Source: JBHHYR01 sp046757585
GTDB taxonomy: Bacteria; Desulfobacterota; Binatia; HRBIN30
Length of the DNA: 16,486 nt
Reading direction: 5' to 3'
Assembly: GCA_046757585.1 (NCBI GenBank)
Contig: JBHHYR010000073.1
Coordinates: 1 to 16,486, forward strand
The notes below the pieces were generated by a model that saw nothing but the letters and a program-made list of their open reading frames with translations, was not told where the DNA came from and did not search any database. Both the position numbers and the translations under genes were made by a program. Below, piece after piece: positions 6,951 to 14,476 of the stretch; the stretch's first letter is position 1; each line of letters begins with the position of its first letter.

Positions 6951-9169
6951 GCGGAAAGAGCGCGGCCCGCGCGGAGCAGCCGGCGCAGCGCATTCGAGCG
7001 CGGCTGGCCGAGAACGAGCGGAGCTTTGCGGAAACCGGATGTCTGTTCGGTCTCGAAACCCTGCGTCGCAAGCAGGACGACCCTGGCACCTATGAGGCCG
7101 TGTGGCACATCTTGCTGAACACCATGGATGCGGCGTGGGAGGTCGGCTGCAAAGTATCCGCATCACCGATCGCGGCTGAGGGTGGCGATGCGCTGTGGGC
7201 CCTGCATCTGCCCACCGGCGAAGCCGTGTGCGCCTCGAAGGGCATCACCGCACATCCTGGTATCCTCTCGGTATTCATCCGCCAGCTCATTGAACTGGGC
7301 TACGAAGAGTACCCAGGGATTCGGCCCGGTGACATTTTTGAGAACAACGATGCGCATTACGGCGGCATCCACGCCGTCGACTTCGACTCGGCGATCCCGA
7401 TCTTCTACGAGGGCGATCTCGTCTGCTGGGCGAGCGCGGTCAGCCACGTGATGGACGGGGGCGCCATCATGCCCGGCTCGATTGGCTTCCTCAACCCCGA
7501 CTGCTTCGCCGATGGCGTGCCCGTGTCCATGGAGCGCGTGGGAGAGCAAGATCGGCACTATCCATGGTACGAGATGCGCATCCGCTCCCGCACGCGCGTG
7601 CCCGACTGGGTGATGGGTGACGCCCGCGGTCGCTTGGCAGGCTGCATCAGGATTCGGCAACGCGTGATCCAACTGATCGAGAAGTACGGCTTCGACTATT
7701 TCACGGACGTGATCCGCGAGTACATCGAAGATAGCCGCCGCTACGCCGTGGCGCGCGTGAAGAGCCAGGCCGTCCCGGGGCGTATCCGCAAATCCAACTT
7801 CAAGGACCTGGCGATGAAGGGCAAGCGCGTGATTTTGCCGCATCAGAACGTCGACTGCCTGTTCAATCTGCCCCTGGACATCCACATCGGGGCGGACGCC
7901 AAGCTGGAGGTGTCCATGCGCGGGGCCAGCGGCTGGGTCCCGTTCGGCGAAAACATTCACCCGAGCGCGATTCCGTCGGCGATGCTCAACGCCTACTCGC
8001 ACGTCGTCGGCTTCGACATGTTCAACTGGGGTGCGGTGGCCACCTGGCACCTCGAGACGCCGCCGGCGGGGTCGTGGGCGAACCCGTTCCCGGCCAACTA
8101 CTACGCGTCCTCCGGCGTTTCCTGGGCACCCACAGTGATGTGGTTGAGCTCGCTGTACGAGAGCTTCGGGCGGCTGTACTACAGTCGCGGGTTCATCGAA
8201 GAAGTGGCAGCAGGCGCGGCAACCACTTTGACGGCCGAGTTCTCCGGCATCAATCAGCACGGCATGTTCGTGGCCGGCTTGACGCTCGAGCAGGCCAGCA
8301 ACGGCAGCCCGGCACGCGGCATGGCGGACGGTGAAAACAGCGCCTGGTGCATCTACACACCGAACGCCGACTTCGGCAACGCCGAGGTGTCGGAGCTCTA
8401 CTACCCGATCCTGTTCCTTGGCCGGAACATCGAGCCTGATTCCGGCGGGTACGGGAAGTTCCGCGGCGGATTGGGTCACACGGCCGTGTGGTTGATCAAG
8501 AACACGCCAGGCATCGAGTACCAGTGCGGGTGCGCCGGTATGCGCAGCAAGGTCGTGGCAAACCACGGCATGTTCGGGGCGTGCCCGACGTGGCCCGATC
8601 GTGGCAGTTACGCCAGCGGCACCAACATCCGGGAGCTCATCGAGGCCCAGAAGCCGCTGGTGCACGAACGCGGCGACCCAAGGCACCCGACGCTGGCGGC
8701 GAATGTCGAGGCACAGATCCTGGAGACGAACGCGGTGGCGCCCTTCGTGACCCCGCACCAGCTCCATGAGTACGACATCATCATCCATCCCGTCTCCGGC
8801 GCGCAGGCGTTCGGCGACCCGATCGAGCGCGATCCGGGGCGGGTGCAGGCCGACTTGGACGCCGGCTGGACGCGTGACTGGGTGGCGGCCAGCGTGTACG
8901 GGGTGGTGGCCCACCGCGACGAACACACCAAGGTGTGGGTGATCGACGAAGACGCGACCGAGCGCCAGCGCGCTGCCATTCGCCAGGCCCGCAAGGCGCG
9001 TGGAATCCCGTTTCGCGAGTGGTGGAAGCACGAGCGGGCGCAGATCCTCGCAAAGGACCACATGGCGAGCGCCGTGCTCGACATGTGGCGCAGCTCGATG
9101 GGACTCTCACCCGACTACGGCGATGAGGTCCGGGCGTTTTGGCACTTGCCCGCCGATTTCACGTTCTAG
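6947..9169 (+). CDS. acxB: Acetone-carboxylase-type ketone carboxylase, HyuB-like (AcxB/alpha) subunit
   Basis: A 740-residue hydantoinase B family protein, somewhat shorter than Xanthobacter AcxB (about 776). In acetone carboxylase this subunit holds the Mn site where the activated ketone and carbonate-derived carbon are joined. The metal-ligand region is intact: ENNDAHYGGIHAVD (residues 132-145) followed by SHVMDGG (166-172). His142, Asp145 and His167 sit where the family's His/Asp/His ligands are expected. The glycine-rich GGYGKFRGGLGH stretch, also typical, lies near residues 500-511. The start is supported by GAGGAA 6 bases upstream and the 4-base overlap with acxA. It is followed by a 116-bp gap before acxC. 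A hydantoinase role is less likely because acxC is present. Substrate size cannot be judged without a structural model of the tunnel. Confidence 0.88.
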   Translation: MSGKSAARAEQPAQRIRARLAENERSFAETGCLFGLETLRRKQDDPGTYEAVWHILLNTMDAAWEVGCKVSASPIAAEGGDALWALHLPTGEAVCASKGITAHPGILSVFIRQLIELGYEEYPGIRPGDIFENNDAHYGGIHAVDFDSAIPIFYEGDLVCWASAVSHVMDGGAIMPGSIGFLNPDCFADGVPVSMERVGEQDRHYPWYEMRIRSRTRVPDWVMGDARGRLAGCIRIRQRVIQLIEKYGFDYFTDVIREYIEDSRRYAVARVKSQAVPGRIRKSNFKDLAMKGKRVILPHQNVDCLFNLPLDIHIGADAKLEVSMRGASGWVPFGENIHPSAIPSAMLNAYSHVVGFDMFNWGAVATWHLETPPAGSWANPFPANYYASSGVSWAPTVMWLSSLYESFGRLYYSRGFIEEVAAGAATTLTAEFSGINQHGMFVAGLTLEQASNGSPARGMADGENSAWCIYTPNADFGNAEVSELYYPILFLGRNIEPDSGGYGKFRGGLGHTAVWLIKNTPGIEYQCGCAGMRSKVVANHGMFGACPTWPDRGSYASGTNIRELIEAQKPLVHERGDPRHPTLAANVEAQILETNAVAPFVTPHQLHEYDIIIHPVSGAQAFGDPIERDPGRVQADLDAGWTRDWVAASVYGVVAHRDEHTKVWVIDEDATERQRAAIRQARKARGIPFREWWKHERAQILAKDHMASAVLDMWRSSMGLSPDYGDEVRAFWHLPADFTF

Positions 9170-9285
9170 CGCTGATCATGGACCCGGATCACAACAGGTG
9201 GGACGGATGCCGCGACTCGCTGGGCCATGGCGATGCCAGGTCGCGGCTGTTCAATCGTTGCAGGACGTAGTGTGGAGAAGCCCCG

Positions 9286-9828
9286 ATGCCTGATTACGAT
9301 GCACGTGAGATAGAACAGCTAGTGGATGGCAGACTCCCGTGGCCCCGCGTGCAGGAGATCATGAAGGAGGCCAAGGACGCCGGGCGGTTCGAGCAATGGG
9401 TCGCCATCCTGCAACGCCGCGTCCCTTGGCCGGAGCGCATTCTCCTGCCGCTCACCTCGGCTCTGTTCATCGTGCAGAAGGGCTCCGAGCGGATCGTCAA
9501 ATGCCGCTGTGGTCACGAGTTCGGCGAGTACCGGGTGAACTGGAAACTGTACAGCTTGATCTACGTGCGGGACTCCGCGGAGAGGCTCGAAGAGGTGTAC
9601 CGCGGGAGCCAGCAGCCGGATCCCGCGTGGGTGCAGATCCGCGAGTACTACTGTCCAGGTTGCGGCACCCAGCTCGAGGTGGAGGCGGTCCCGCGCGGCA
9701 CCCCGCCGGACTTCGAGTTCCTCCCCGACCTCGACACGTTCTACGCCACCTGGCTGGGCCGGCCGCTGCCGGATCGCAAGGCGTTTGTCGACAAGACGAT
9801 GGACGTGATACGCGAGTGGGCTGAGTAA
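9286..9828 (+). CDS. acxC: Acetone-carboxylase-type gamma subunit (zinc-binding)
   Basis: A 180-residue protein of the acetone carboxylase gamma family, close to the usual length of about 168. Two cysteine pairs form a single zinc site: CRCGH (Cys73, Cys75) and CPGCG (Cys123, Cys126), with the WKLY and tyrosine-rich stretch between them. This small subunit completes the heterohexameric acetone and acetophenone carboxylases and is absent from ordinary hydantoinases and oxoprolinases, so it identifies the acxA-acxB pair. GGAG (9274-9277) lies 8 bases before the ATG. The 116 bases between acxB and this gene hold no convincing gene or terminator, so it probably belongs to the same transcript. Confidence 0.88.
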   Translation: MPDYDAREIEQLVDGRLPWPRVQEIMKEAKDAGRFEQWVAILQRRVPWPERILLPLTSALFIVQKGSERIVKCRCGHEFGEYRVNWKLYSLIYVRDSAERLEEVYRGSQQPDPAWVQIREYYCPGCGTQLEVEAVPRGTPPDFEFLPDLDTFYATWLGRPLPDRKAFVDKTMDVIREWAE

Positions 9829-9863
9829 GCGTCAGCGCAGCGGAATGCAGGGACTCCGATGCA

Positions 9864-9886
9864 CAGACGGTGCGTGAACGCGTCTG
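9864..9886 (+). other. Intergenic hairpin between acxC and the first CoA-transferase
   Basis: CAGAC (9864-9868) pairs with GTCTG (9882-9886), and an inner GCG/CGC stem closes a TGAA loop, leaving a 3-base bulge on the 5' side. No T-run follows, so it is not a classical intrinsic terminator. It could be an RNA processing or partial attenuation point between the carboxylase and CoA-transferase sections. It may also be chance in GC-rich DNA. The remainder of the gap (9829-9929) shows nothing else. Confidence 0.25.
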
Positions 9887-9929
9887 GCCCGTGTGCTGTT
9901 ACGCGACCGGGCGATACAGGTAGTGCAGC

Positions 9930-11138
9930 ATGAGCAAGGCGCTGGACGACGTCATCGCACTGGATCTCACGACGCAGTTCTGGTCTGCGGTGGGGACGGC
10001 GCTGCTCGGAGATTTCGGCGCGCGCGTCATCAGGGTGGAGAATCTGCCTGCGGCGCGCGACCGCTCGCACGGGGACGGCGGGGGACACGAGCCACCGGTT
10101 GGGTGGGACGACAAGGCCGAGCTCGCGCAACGCAACAAGCTCAGCGTAGCCTTGAACCTCGGCGACGATCGAGGGGCCCGCATCTTGCGCGAACTGATTG
10201 GCAAGGCCGACGTGTTTGTGACGGACTGGCCACGTGCGCGCCTCGAGCGGCAGCGATTGCACTACCCGAGCCTCCGCGTTCTGAAGCCGGATCTCATCTA
10301 CGCGCAGGCCTCGGGCTTCGGCCCCAAAGGGCGTGACCGTGATCTCCCGGCCCTCGACGAGCTGGCCGCCGCGCGCACGGGCATGCTGCCGATCCTGCCA
10401 CAGCCCGGCCAACCTCCCGTCTATGCGGGTGTGGGTCAGATGTACACTGCTGTGATGCTCGCCTTCGGCGTCGCCGTGGCGCTCCATCACCGCCAGGCTA
10501 CTGGTGAGGGGCAGGAAGTCGCCGTGTCACTGTTCGCCGGCAACATCTACGGTGCCAGCTTGGACGTCCAGGCGTTCCTCGCGATGGGAGGCGATCGCTT
10601 CTGCCATCCGGTGCCGCGCCTGGACGCCGGGAATCCAATGAGCGGCGTTTTGTACCGATCGCAGGATGGCGGCTGGGTGTGTCTGACCATGCCTGACACC
10701 GACCACTGGTGGCCGGGCCTGGCAGCCATCGTCGGGCTAGACCGGGACGATCCGCGTTTCAGCAGTCACGACAAGCGATGTGGCGACAATCGACTCGCGC
10801 TCATCCGGATTCTGGAAGAAAGATTTGGCCAGCAGCCTGCGGCCCACTGGAAACGGGTGCTGACCGAGCACCAGCTGTCGGCAGACGTGATCGAGGAGTT
10901 CGAGTATCCGGCGAACGATCCGCAGGCGTTTCGGAACCGGTACATCCTCAGGCTGGACCGTCCAGGTCTCGGGCCGATCAAGAGCCTCGGCTTCCCTATC
11001 TTCATGAGCGAGACTCCAGCCCGGCTCAACCGAAGCGCTCCCTGCCTCGGCCAGCACTCGGCAGAAGTTCTGCACGAACTGCTCGGGTATCCCGAGGACC
11101 GGATCGGGGAGTTCGCAGCGGATGGTGTCATCGCCTAG
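9930..11138 (+). CDS. Family III (CaiB/BaiF) CoA-transferase, paralogue 1
   Basis: A 402-residue family III CoA-transferase, a normal length. These cytosolic enzymes move CoA from one acyl-CoA to another acid through an aspartyl-CoA thioester and work as interlocked dimers. The N-terminal fold motif is TALLGDFGARVIRVE (residues 23-37). The likely catalytic aspartate is Asp143 in LPALDELAAARTG, where relatives have GxxxD..xQA..G. The middle shows GVGQMYTAVMLAFGVAVALHHR and the usual TGEGQEVAVSLF. It is the most divergent of the three tandem copies: the first motif reads TTQFWSAVG, and the usual Gln-Ala after the aspartate is replaced by Ala-Ala. The ribosome-binding site is weak (AGG, 9 bases upstream). 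Position after acxABC suggests it may take the carboxylated product to a CoA ester, but donor and acceptor are unknown. It could also form a heterodimer with paralogue 2. Confidence 0.88.
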   Translation: MSKALDDVIALDLTTQFWSAVGTALLGDFGARVIRVENLPAARDRSHGDGGGHEPPVGWDDKAELAQRNKLSVALNLGDDRGARILRELIGKADVFVTDWPRARLERQRLHYPSLRVLKPDLIYAQASGFGPKGRDRDLPALDELAAARTGMLPILPQPGQPPVYAGVGQMYTAVMLAFGVAVALHHRQATGEGQEVAVSLFAGNIYGASLDVQAFLAMGGDRFCHPVPRLDAGNPMSGVLYRSQDGGWVCLTMPDTDHWWPGLAAIVGLDRDDPRFSSHDKRCGDNRLALIRILEERFGQQPAAHWKRVLTEHQLSADVIEEFEYPANDPQAFRNRYILRLDRPGLGPIKSLGFPIFMSETPARLNRSAPCLGQHSAEVLHELLGYPEDRIGEFAADGVIA

Positions 11139-11163
11139 CGGCGGGATCTTGGGAGGGACACAG

Positions 11164-12375
11164 GTGGCAGCGGCGTTGGACGGCGTACGGGTCATTGACC
11201 TCACGGTGTGGTTTCAGGGGCCGGTTGCCGCGCAGCATCTGGCCGACTTCGGCGCCGAGGTGATCAAGGTGGAGCGCCCGCACGGTGGCGATCAGGGCCG
11301 CGGGGTGCGGAGCATCAAGGCGCTGCCCGTGGGCGATTGGAACCAGTACTTCCTGGTGATCAATCGCAACAAGAAGAGCCTCGCGCTTGATCTGAAGCAG
11401 CCCGCCGGGCGGCAGATCCTGTATCGCTTGGTCGAGCGGTCCGACGTGTTCTTGTCCAACCTGAGCGTGCAGCTCCTGGAGAGGTGGGACCTCGGCTATG
11501 GGAAGCTGAGCGCCGTCAACCCGCGTCTCGTGTACGCAACCAATACGGGTTATGGGCACTTTGGCGAGGTGACGAAGCCATCATTCGACATGACGGTTCA
11601 GGCGCTCACGGGTATCATGGCTCGCCTCGGCGAGCCCGGACAGCCGCCGATCTATCTGGGCATGGGCTCCGGCGACGCGTATGGAGGCCTGATGTCGGCG
11701 CTGGGGATCATGCTGGCGTTGTACCATCGGAACCGCACCGGGAGAGGCCAGATGCTCGATGCGTCCCTGTACGGCGCCCAGCTGTTCCTCACGGCGCCCA
11801 CCCTGCAAGCGTATCTCGCCACGGGCAGCGAGAAGTACTCGAAGCAACGCTCGCGAACCGCGGCGGAGAATCCTCTCTGGAACATGTATCTGGCGAAGGA
11901 CAAGTGGGTGTTCCTCTGCTTGCCCAACAACGACGCGAGCTGGTCACGTCTGTGCCAGAGTCTCGACGACGTGGATCTGGCGGATGAGCCGCGTTTCGAC
12001 AGCCCGGAGAAACGACGCCAGCACGCTACGGCGCTCATCGCGCGCCTCGACGCAGCCATCAAGCAACGCAGCGCTGCGGAGTGGATGGCACGGTGGCAGC
12101 GGCGCGGCATCACCGCCAGTCCCATCCAGACCCTGGCTGATCTGGCCCAAGATCCGCAAGCGTGGGACAACGACTACCTGCTCGAGACCTACTGCGAGGA
12201 GGTGCACCGTCAGGTCAACATTCGCGGGCTGCCAATCAGCCTCAGCAAGACTCCGGGTACCGTTCAGAGTCTCGGTCCGGAGTTGGGACAGCACACGGAA
12301 GCGATCCTGACGGAAACGCTCGGGTACTCGTGGGAGCAGGTCGCAGCGTTCAAGGAGCAAGGAGTGATTCTCTGA
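11164..12375 (+). CDS. Family III (CaiB/BaiF) CoA-transferase, paralogue 2
   Basis: A 403-residue family III CoA-transferase. GTG 11164 is chosen as start: GGGAGG (11151-11156) lies 7 bases upstream and the protein then opens with AALDGVRVIDLT, the canonical family beginning. An ATG at 11122 would overlap paralogue 1 and add a low-complexity tail without a Shine-Dalgarno sequence. Key regions are HLADFGAEVIKVERP (residues 25-39), NRNKKSLALDL (68-78) and the catalytic Asp142 in KPSFDMTVQALTG. The C-terminal lobe carries LGPELGQHTEAIL, typical of the CoA-binding end. It lies 25 bases after paralogue 1 and overlaps paralogue 3 by one base (TGATG). Substrate is unassigned; succinyl-CoA or an acyl-CoA intermediate of the same pathway are the usual donors in this family. 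Confidence 0.92.
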   Translation: MAAALDGVRVIDLTVWFQGPVAAQHLADFGAEVIKVERPHGGDQGRGVRSIKALPVGDWNQYFLVINRNKKSLALDLKQPAGRQILYRLVERSDVFLSNLSVQLLERWDLGYGKLSAVNPRLVYATNTGYGHFGEVTKPSFDMTVQALTGIMARLGEPGQPPIYLGMGSGDAYGGLMSALGIMLALYHRNRTGRGQMLDASLYGAQLFLTAPTLQAYLATGSEKYSKQRSRTAAENPLWNMYLAKDKWVFLCLPNNDASWSRLCQSLDDVDLADEPRFDSPEKRRQHATALIARLDAAIKQRSAAEWMARWQRRGITASPIQTLADLAQDPQAWDNDYLLETYCEEVHRQVNIRGLPISLSKTPGTVQSLGPELGQHTEAILTETLGYSWEQVAAFKEQGVIL

Positions 12376-13598
12376 TGGTGGTTGCCGACGGCTCGGGCTC
12401 GCGCAGGGGAGCGCTCGACGGGATTCGCGTTCTTGACATGGCCACCATGCTGGCCGGCCCATACGGCGCGACGCTGCTCGGCGATCTCGGGGCCGACGTC
12501 ATCAAGGTCGAGTCGTTCCGGGGTGACGACAGCCGCCACCTTGGGCCCGCGCGCGGCGGCGAGCACTCGCCGTTCCTGAGCCTCAACCGCAACACGCGTG
12601 GGGTGGCGCTCGATCTACGCCGGCCCGCAGCGCGAGAAGTGTTCGCACGTTTGCTCAAAACGACCGATGTGCTGATCACCAACATCCGCGAGCCCGCGTT
12701 GTCGCGTCTGGGCAGCAGCTACGAGCAGGTTTGCCAGCAGCGGCCCGACGTCATCTGGGTAGGCGTGAGCGCTTTCGGACCCAACGGCCCGTACGCCGGC
12801 CGCCCTGGGATTGATTTTCTCACTCAAGGGTACGCGGGCTTGCTGGCGATGAACGGCGAGCCGGACGGACCGCCGGTGCGCGTCACTGTGCCGCTCGTCG
12901 ACGTCATGACCTCCTTGCTCGTCGTATCGGGGGTGCTCGCGGCGCTGCACGTGCGCACGACAACCGGTGCCGGCCAGCGGATCGACATCTCGTTGCTCGA
13001 TGCGCTCGTGCATGCCCAGTGCAGTGGTCTCGGCTACTACTTCCTCACTGGAGAGGCTCCGCCGCGCACGGGCAATCGCAGCCAGTACTTCGCACCGTCG
13101 GGGATCTACACCTGCAAAGACGGCCGACGCATCTGCCTCACCTGCCCGGCGGAAAAGTTCTTCCGCAACCTGTGCGCGGCGCTCGAGGTGAACTGGGCTC
13201 ACGATCCGCGCTTTCACACGATCGCAGCACGGCTACAAAATGAAGACGCCCTCGACCACGCGATCGCCGCGCGCTGCAAGGATTTCTCGCGTGATAAGCT
13301 GCTTGAGCGGCTCGTCGCGGCGGACATGATGGTGGCACCGGTCAACGAAATTTCAGACGTCGCGCACGATCCGCAGATTTGCCACAACGATATGGTCGTC
13401 ACGACCGAGCATGCGAAGCTTGGCCCGGTGGCCGTTACGGGCGTGCCCATCAAGCTGCACCGGACTCCCGGCAGTGTCCGCAGGAGCCCGCCGGTACACG
13501 GGCAACACACCGAGGAGGTGCTCACCGAGCTCGGCTATCGGCCAGACGAGGTGGCAGCGCTACGGCACGACGCATCGGTGACAGGAGTGCAGGCATGA
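12375..13598 (+). CDS. Family III (CaiB/BaiF) CoA-transferase, paralogue 3
   Basis: A 407-residue family III CoA-transferase and the most canonical of the three. Motifs in order are LDGIRVLDMATMLAGPY (residues 14-30), LLGDLGADVIKVE (34-46), SLNRNTRGVALDL (69-81), SAFGPNGPYAGRPGIDFLTQ (132-151) with catalytic Asp147, and GQRIDISLLDAL. ATG 12375 is chosen because AAGGAG lies 10 bases upstream and the family fold starts shortly after; longer in-frame readings would run inside paralogue 2. Its TGA overlaps the crotonase ATG (ATGA), linking the product to the ring-cleaving steps. Alternatives such as an alpha-methylacyl-CoA racemase cannot be fully excluded from sequence alone, because racemases share the fold. 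A racemase would still suit steroid or isoprenoid side-chain work. Confidence 0.9.
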   Translation: MVVADGSGSRRGALDGIRVLDMATMLAGPYGATLLGDLGADVIKVESFRGDDSRHLGPARGGEHSPFLSLNRNTRGVALDLRRPAAREVFARLLKTTDVLITNIREPALSRLGSSYEQVCQQRPDVIWVGVSAFGPNGPYAGRPGIDFLTQGYAGLLAMNGEPDGPPVRVTVPLVDVMTSLLVVSGVLAALHVRTTTGAGQRIDISLLDALVHAQCSGLGYYFLTGEAPPRTGNRSQYFAPSGIYTCKDGRRICLTCPAEKFFRNLCAALEVNWAHDPRFHTIAARLQNEDALDHAIAARCKDFSRDKLLERLVAADMMVAPVNEISDVAHDPQICHNDMVVTTEHAKLGPVAVTGVPIKLHRTPGSVRRSPPVHGQHTEEVLTELGYRPDEVAALRHDASVTGVQA

Positions 13599-14470
13599 GC
13601 TGGACCACCTGGGAGCGGGTGACTGGCGCCGGGCTCGAATTCCACGAGATTCTGTACGACAAGAAGTTCCATGTCCAGTTGGAGGGCGGTGTGGCGCGGG
13701 TCTCCATGAACAAGCCGCGGAAGCACAACGCCATGACCCTCCGGACCGTGGATGAAATGTTCCGTGCCTTTTACGATGCCGACCACGACCCGCTGATTGG
13801 GGCGATCATTGTCGCCGGTGTCGGCAAGCACTTCGGCGCTGGCGGCGACATCGAGTGGGAAAAGTGGGGCTTACGCGAGGCGTTCTACAACCGCTATCCT
13901 CACAACCGGCTGCTGCGCATGGCACGGAAACCGGTCATCGCCGCGGTGCAAGGATACTGCATCGGCGGCCACAACCATATGGCGTACTGTTGCGACTTCA
14001 CGATCGCGGCCGACAATGCCGTTTTTGGCCAGGCTGGGCCCCGGGTTTCCAGCCCGGCCGACGGCTTTTTCGTCCCGTACCTCACGCGCGTCGTCGGCGC
14101 GAAGCGAGCACGAGAAATGTGGATGCTCTGCCGTCGCTACAAGGCCGCTCAAGCCTACGAGATGGGGTTGGTGAACACGGTCGTGCCGCTCGACCAGCTC
14201 GAAGCGGAAGTCGACAAGTGGTGTGAAGAGCTCCTACAAGTCAGCCCCGGGTGTCTCGAAATCCTCAAGGCCGCCTTCGACCAGGAGATGGACGGGTACG
14301 CCGATCTCGGCGTCATTTCGAGCCGGCTCTACCCCAATTGGTTCGACACGGCGGAGGCGAAGGAAGGGCCGGCGGCGTTCGCGGAAAAGCGCCGGCCCCG
14401 CTTCTGGCGCCTGCGGCGGGGGCAGGGGCGTCGCGCCGCTGCGACAGAGGGCCAGAAGCGGGCAAGGTAG
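13595..14470 (+). CDS. MenB/BadI-like crotonase (probable CoA-ester ring hydrolase)
   Basis: A 291-residue enoyl-CoA hydratase/isomerase superfamily member closest in wording to MenB (dihydroxynaphthoyl-CoA synthase) and BadI (2-ketocyclohexanecarboxyl-CoA hydrolase). Matching segments are VSMNKPRKHNAMTLRTVDEM (37-56), NAVFGQAGPR (141-150), VVGAKRAREMWMLCRRY (166-182) and EAKEG...EKRRPRF. The oxyanion-hole loops are GAGGD (81-85) and YCIGGHNH (121-128), where His126 replaces the usual third glycine. Two MenB/BadI active-site positions look changed. The SFDGGYG-type loop reads SPADGFF, with the aspartate shifted one place. The C-terminal catalytic tyrosine appears as Phe250. The last 15-20 residues are basic and probably disordered. 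It precedes ipdA as echA20 does in mycobacteria, although the sequence looks more MenB/BadI-like than EchA20-like. Hydrolytic opening of a cyclic beta-keto acyl-CoA is the best guess; a true MenB role is unlikely without other men genes. Confidence 0.82.
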   Translation: MSWTTWERVTGAGLEFHEILYDKKFHVQLEGGVARVSMNKPRKHNAMTLRTVDEMFRAFYDADHDPLIGAIIVAGVGKHFGAGGDIEWEKWGLREAFYNRYPHNRLLRMARKPVIAAVQGYCIGGHNHMAYCCDFTIAADNAVFGQAGPRVSSPADGFFVPYLTRVVGAKRAREMWMLCRRYKAAQAYEMGLVNTVVPLDQLEAEVDKWCEELLQVSPGCLEILKAAFDQEMDGYADLGVISSRLYPNWFDTAEAKEGPAAFAEKRRPRFWRLRRGQGRRAAATEGQKRAR

Positions 14471-14476
14471 CTCCCG

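Noticed and set aside
7163..9061. Long antisense open frame (632 residues) opposite acxB
   Set aside because: Same cause as the frame opposite acxA; no ribosome-binding site or recognisable motif.
9178..9270. 30-residue open frame in the acxB-acxC gap
   Set aside because: There is no Shine-Dalgarno sequence, and the composition is unremarkable for a chance frame in a 116-bp gap.
11122..11163. ATG start for the second CoA-transferase
   Set aside because: It overlaps the previous gene, lacks a ribosome-binding site and adds non-family residues. GTG 11164 has GGGAGG at ideal spacing and begins with the family motif.
12162..12374. Longer start for the third CoA-transferase
   Set aside because: The extension lies wholly inside paralogue 2 and has no family resemblance; the TGATG junction at 12373-12377 is the expected start.
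13379..13594. Longer start for the crotonase
   Set aside because: The extra 72 residues are read out of frame through the end of the CoA-transferase and show no domain; ATG 13595 overlaps the preceding stop as elsewhere in the operon.
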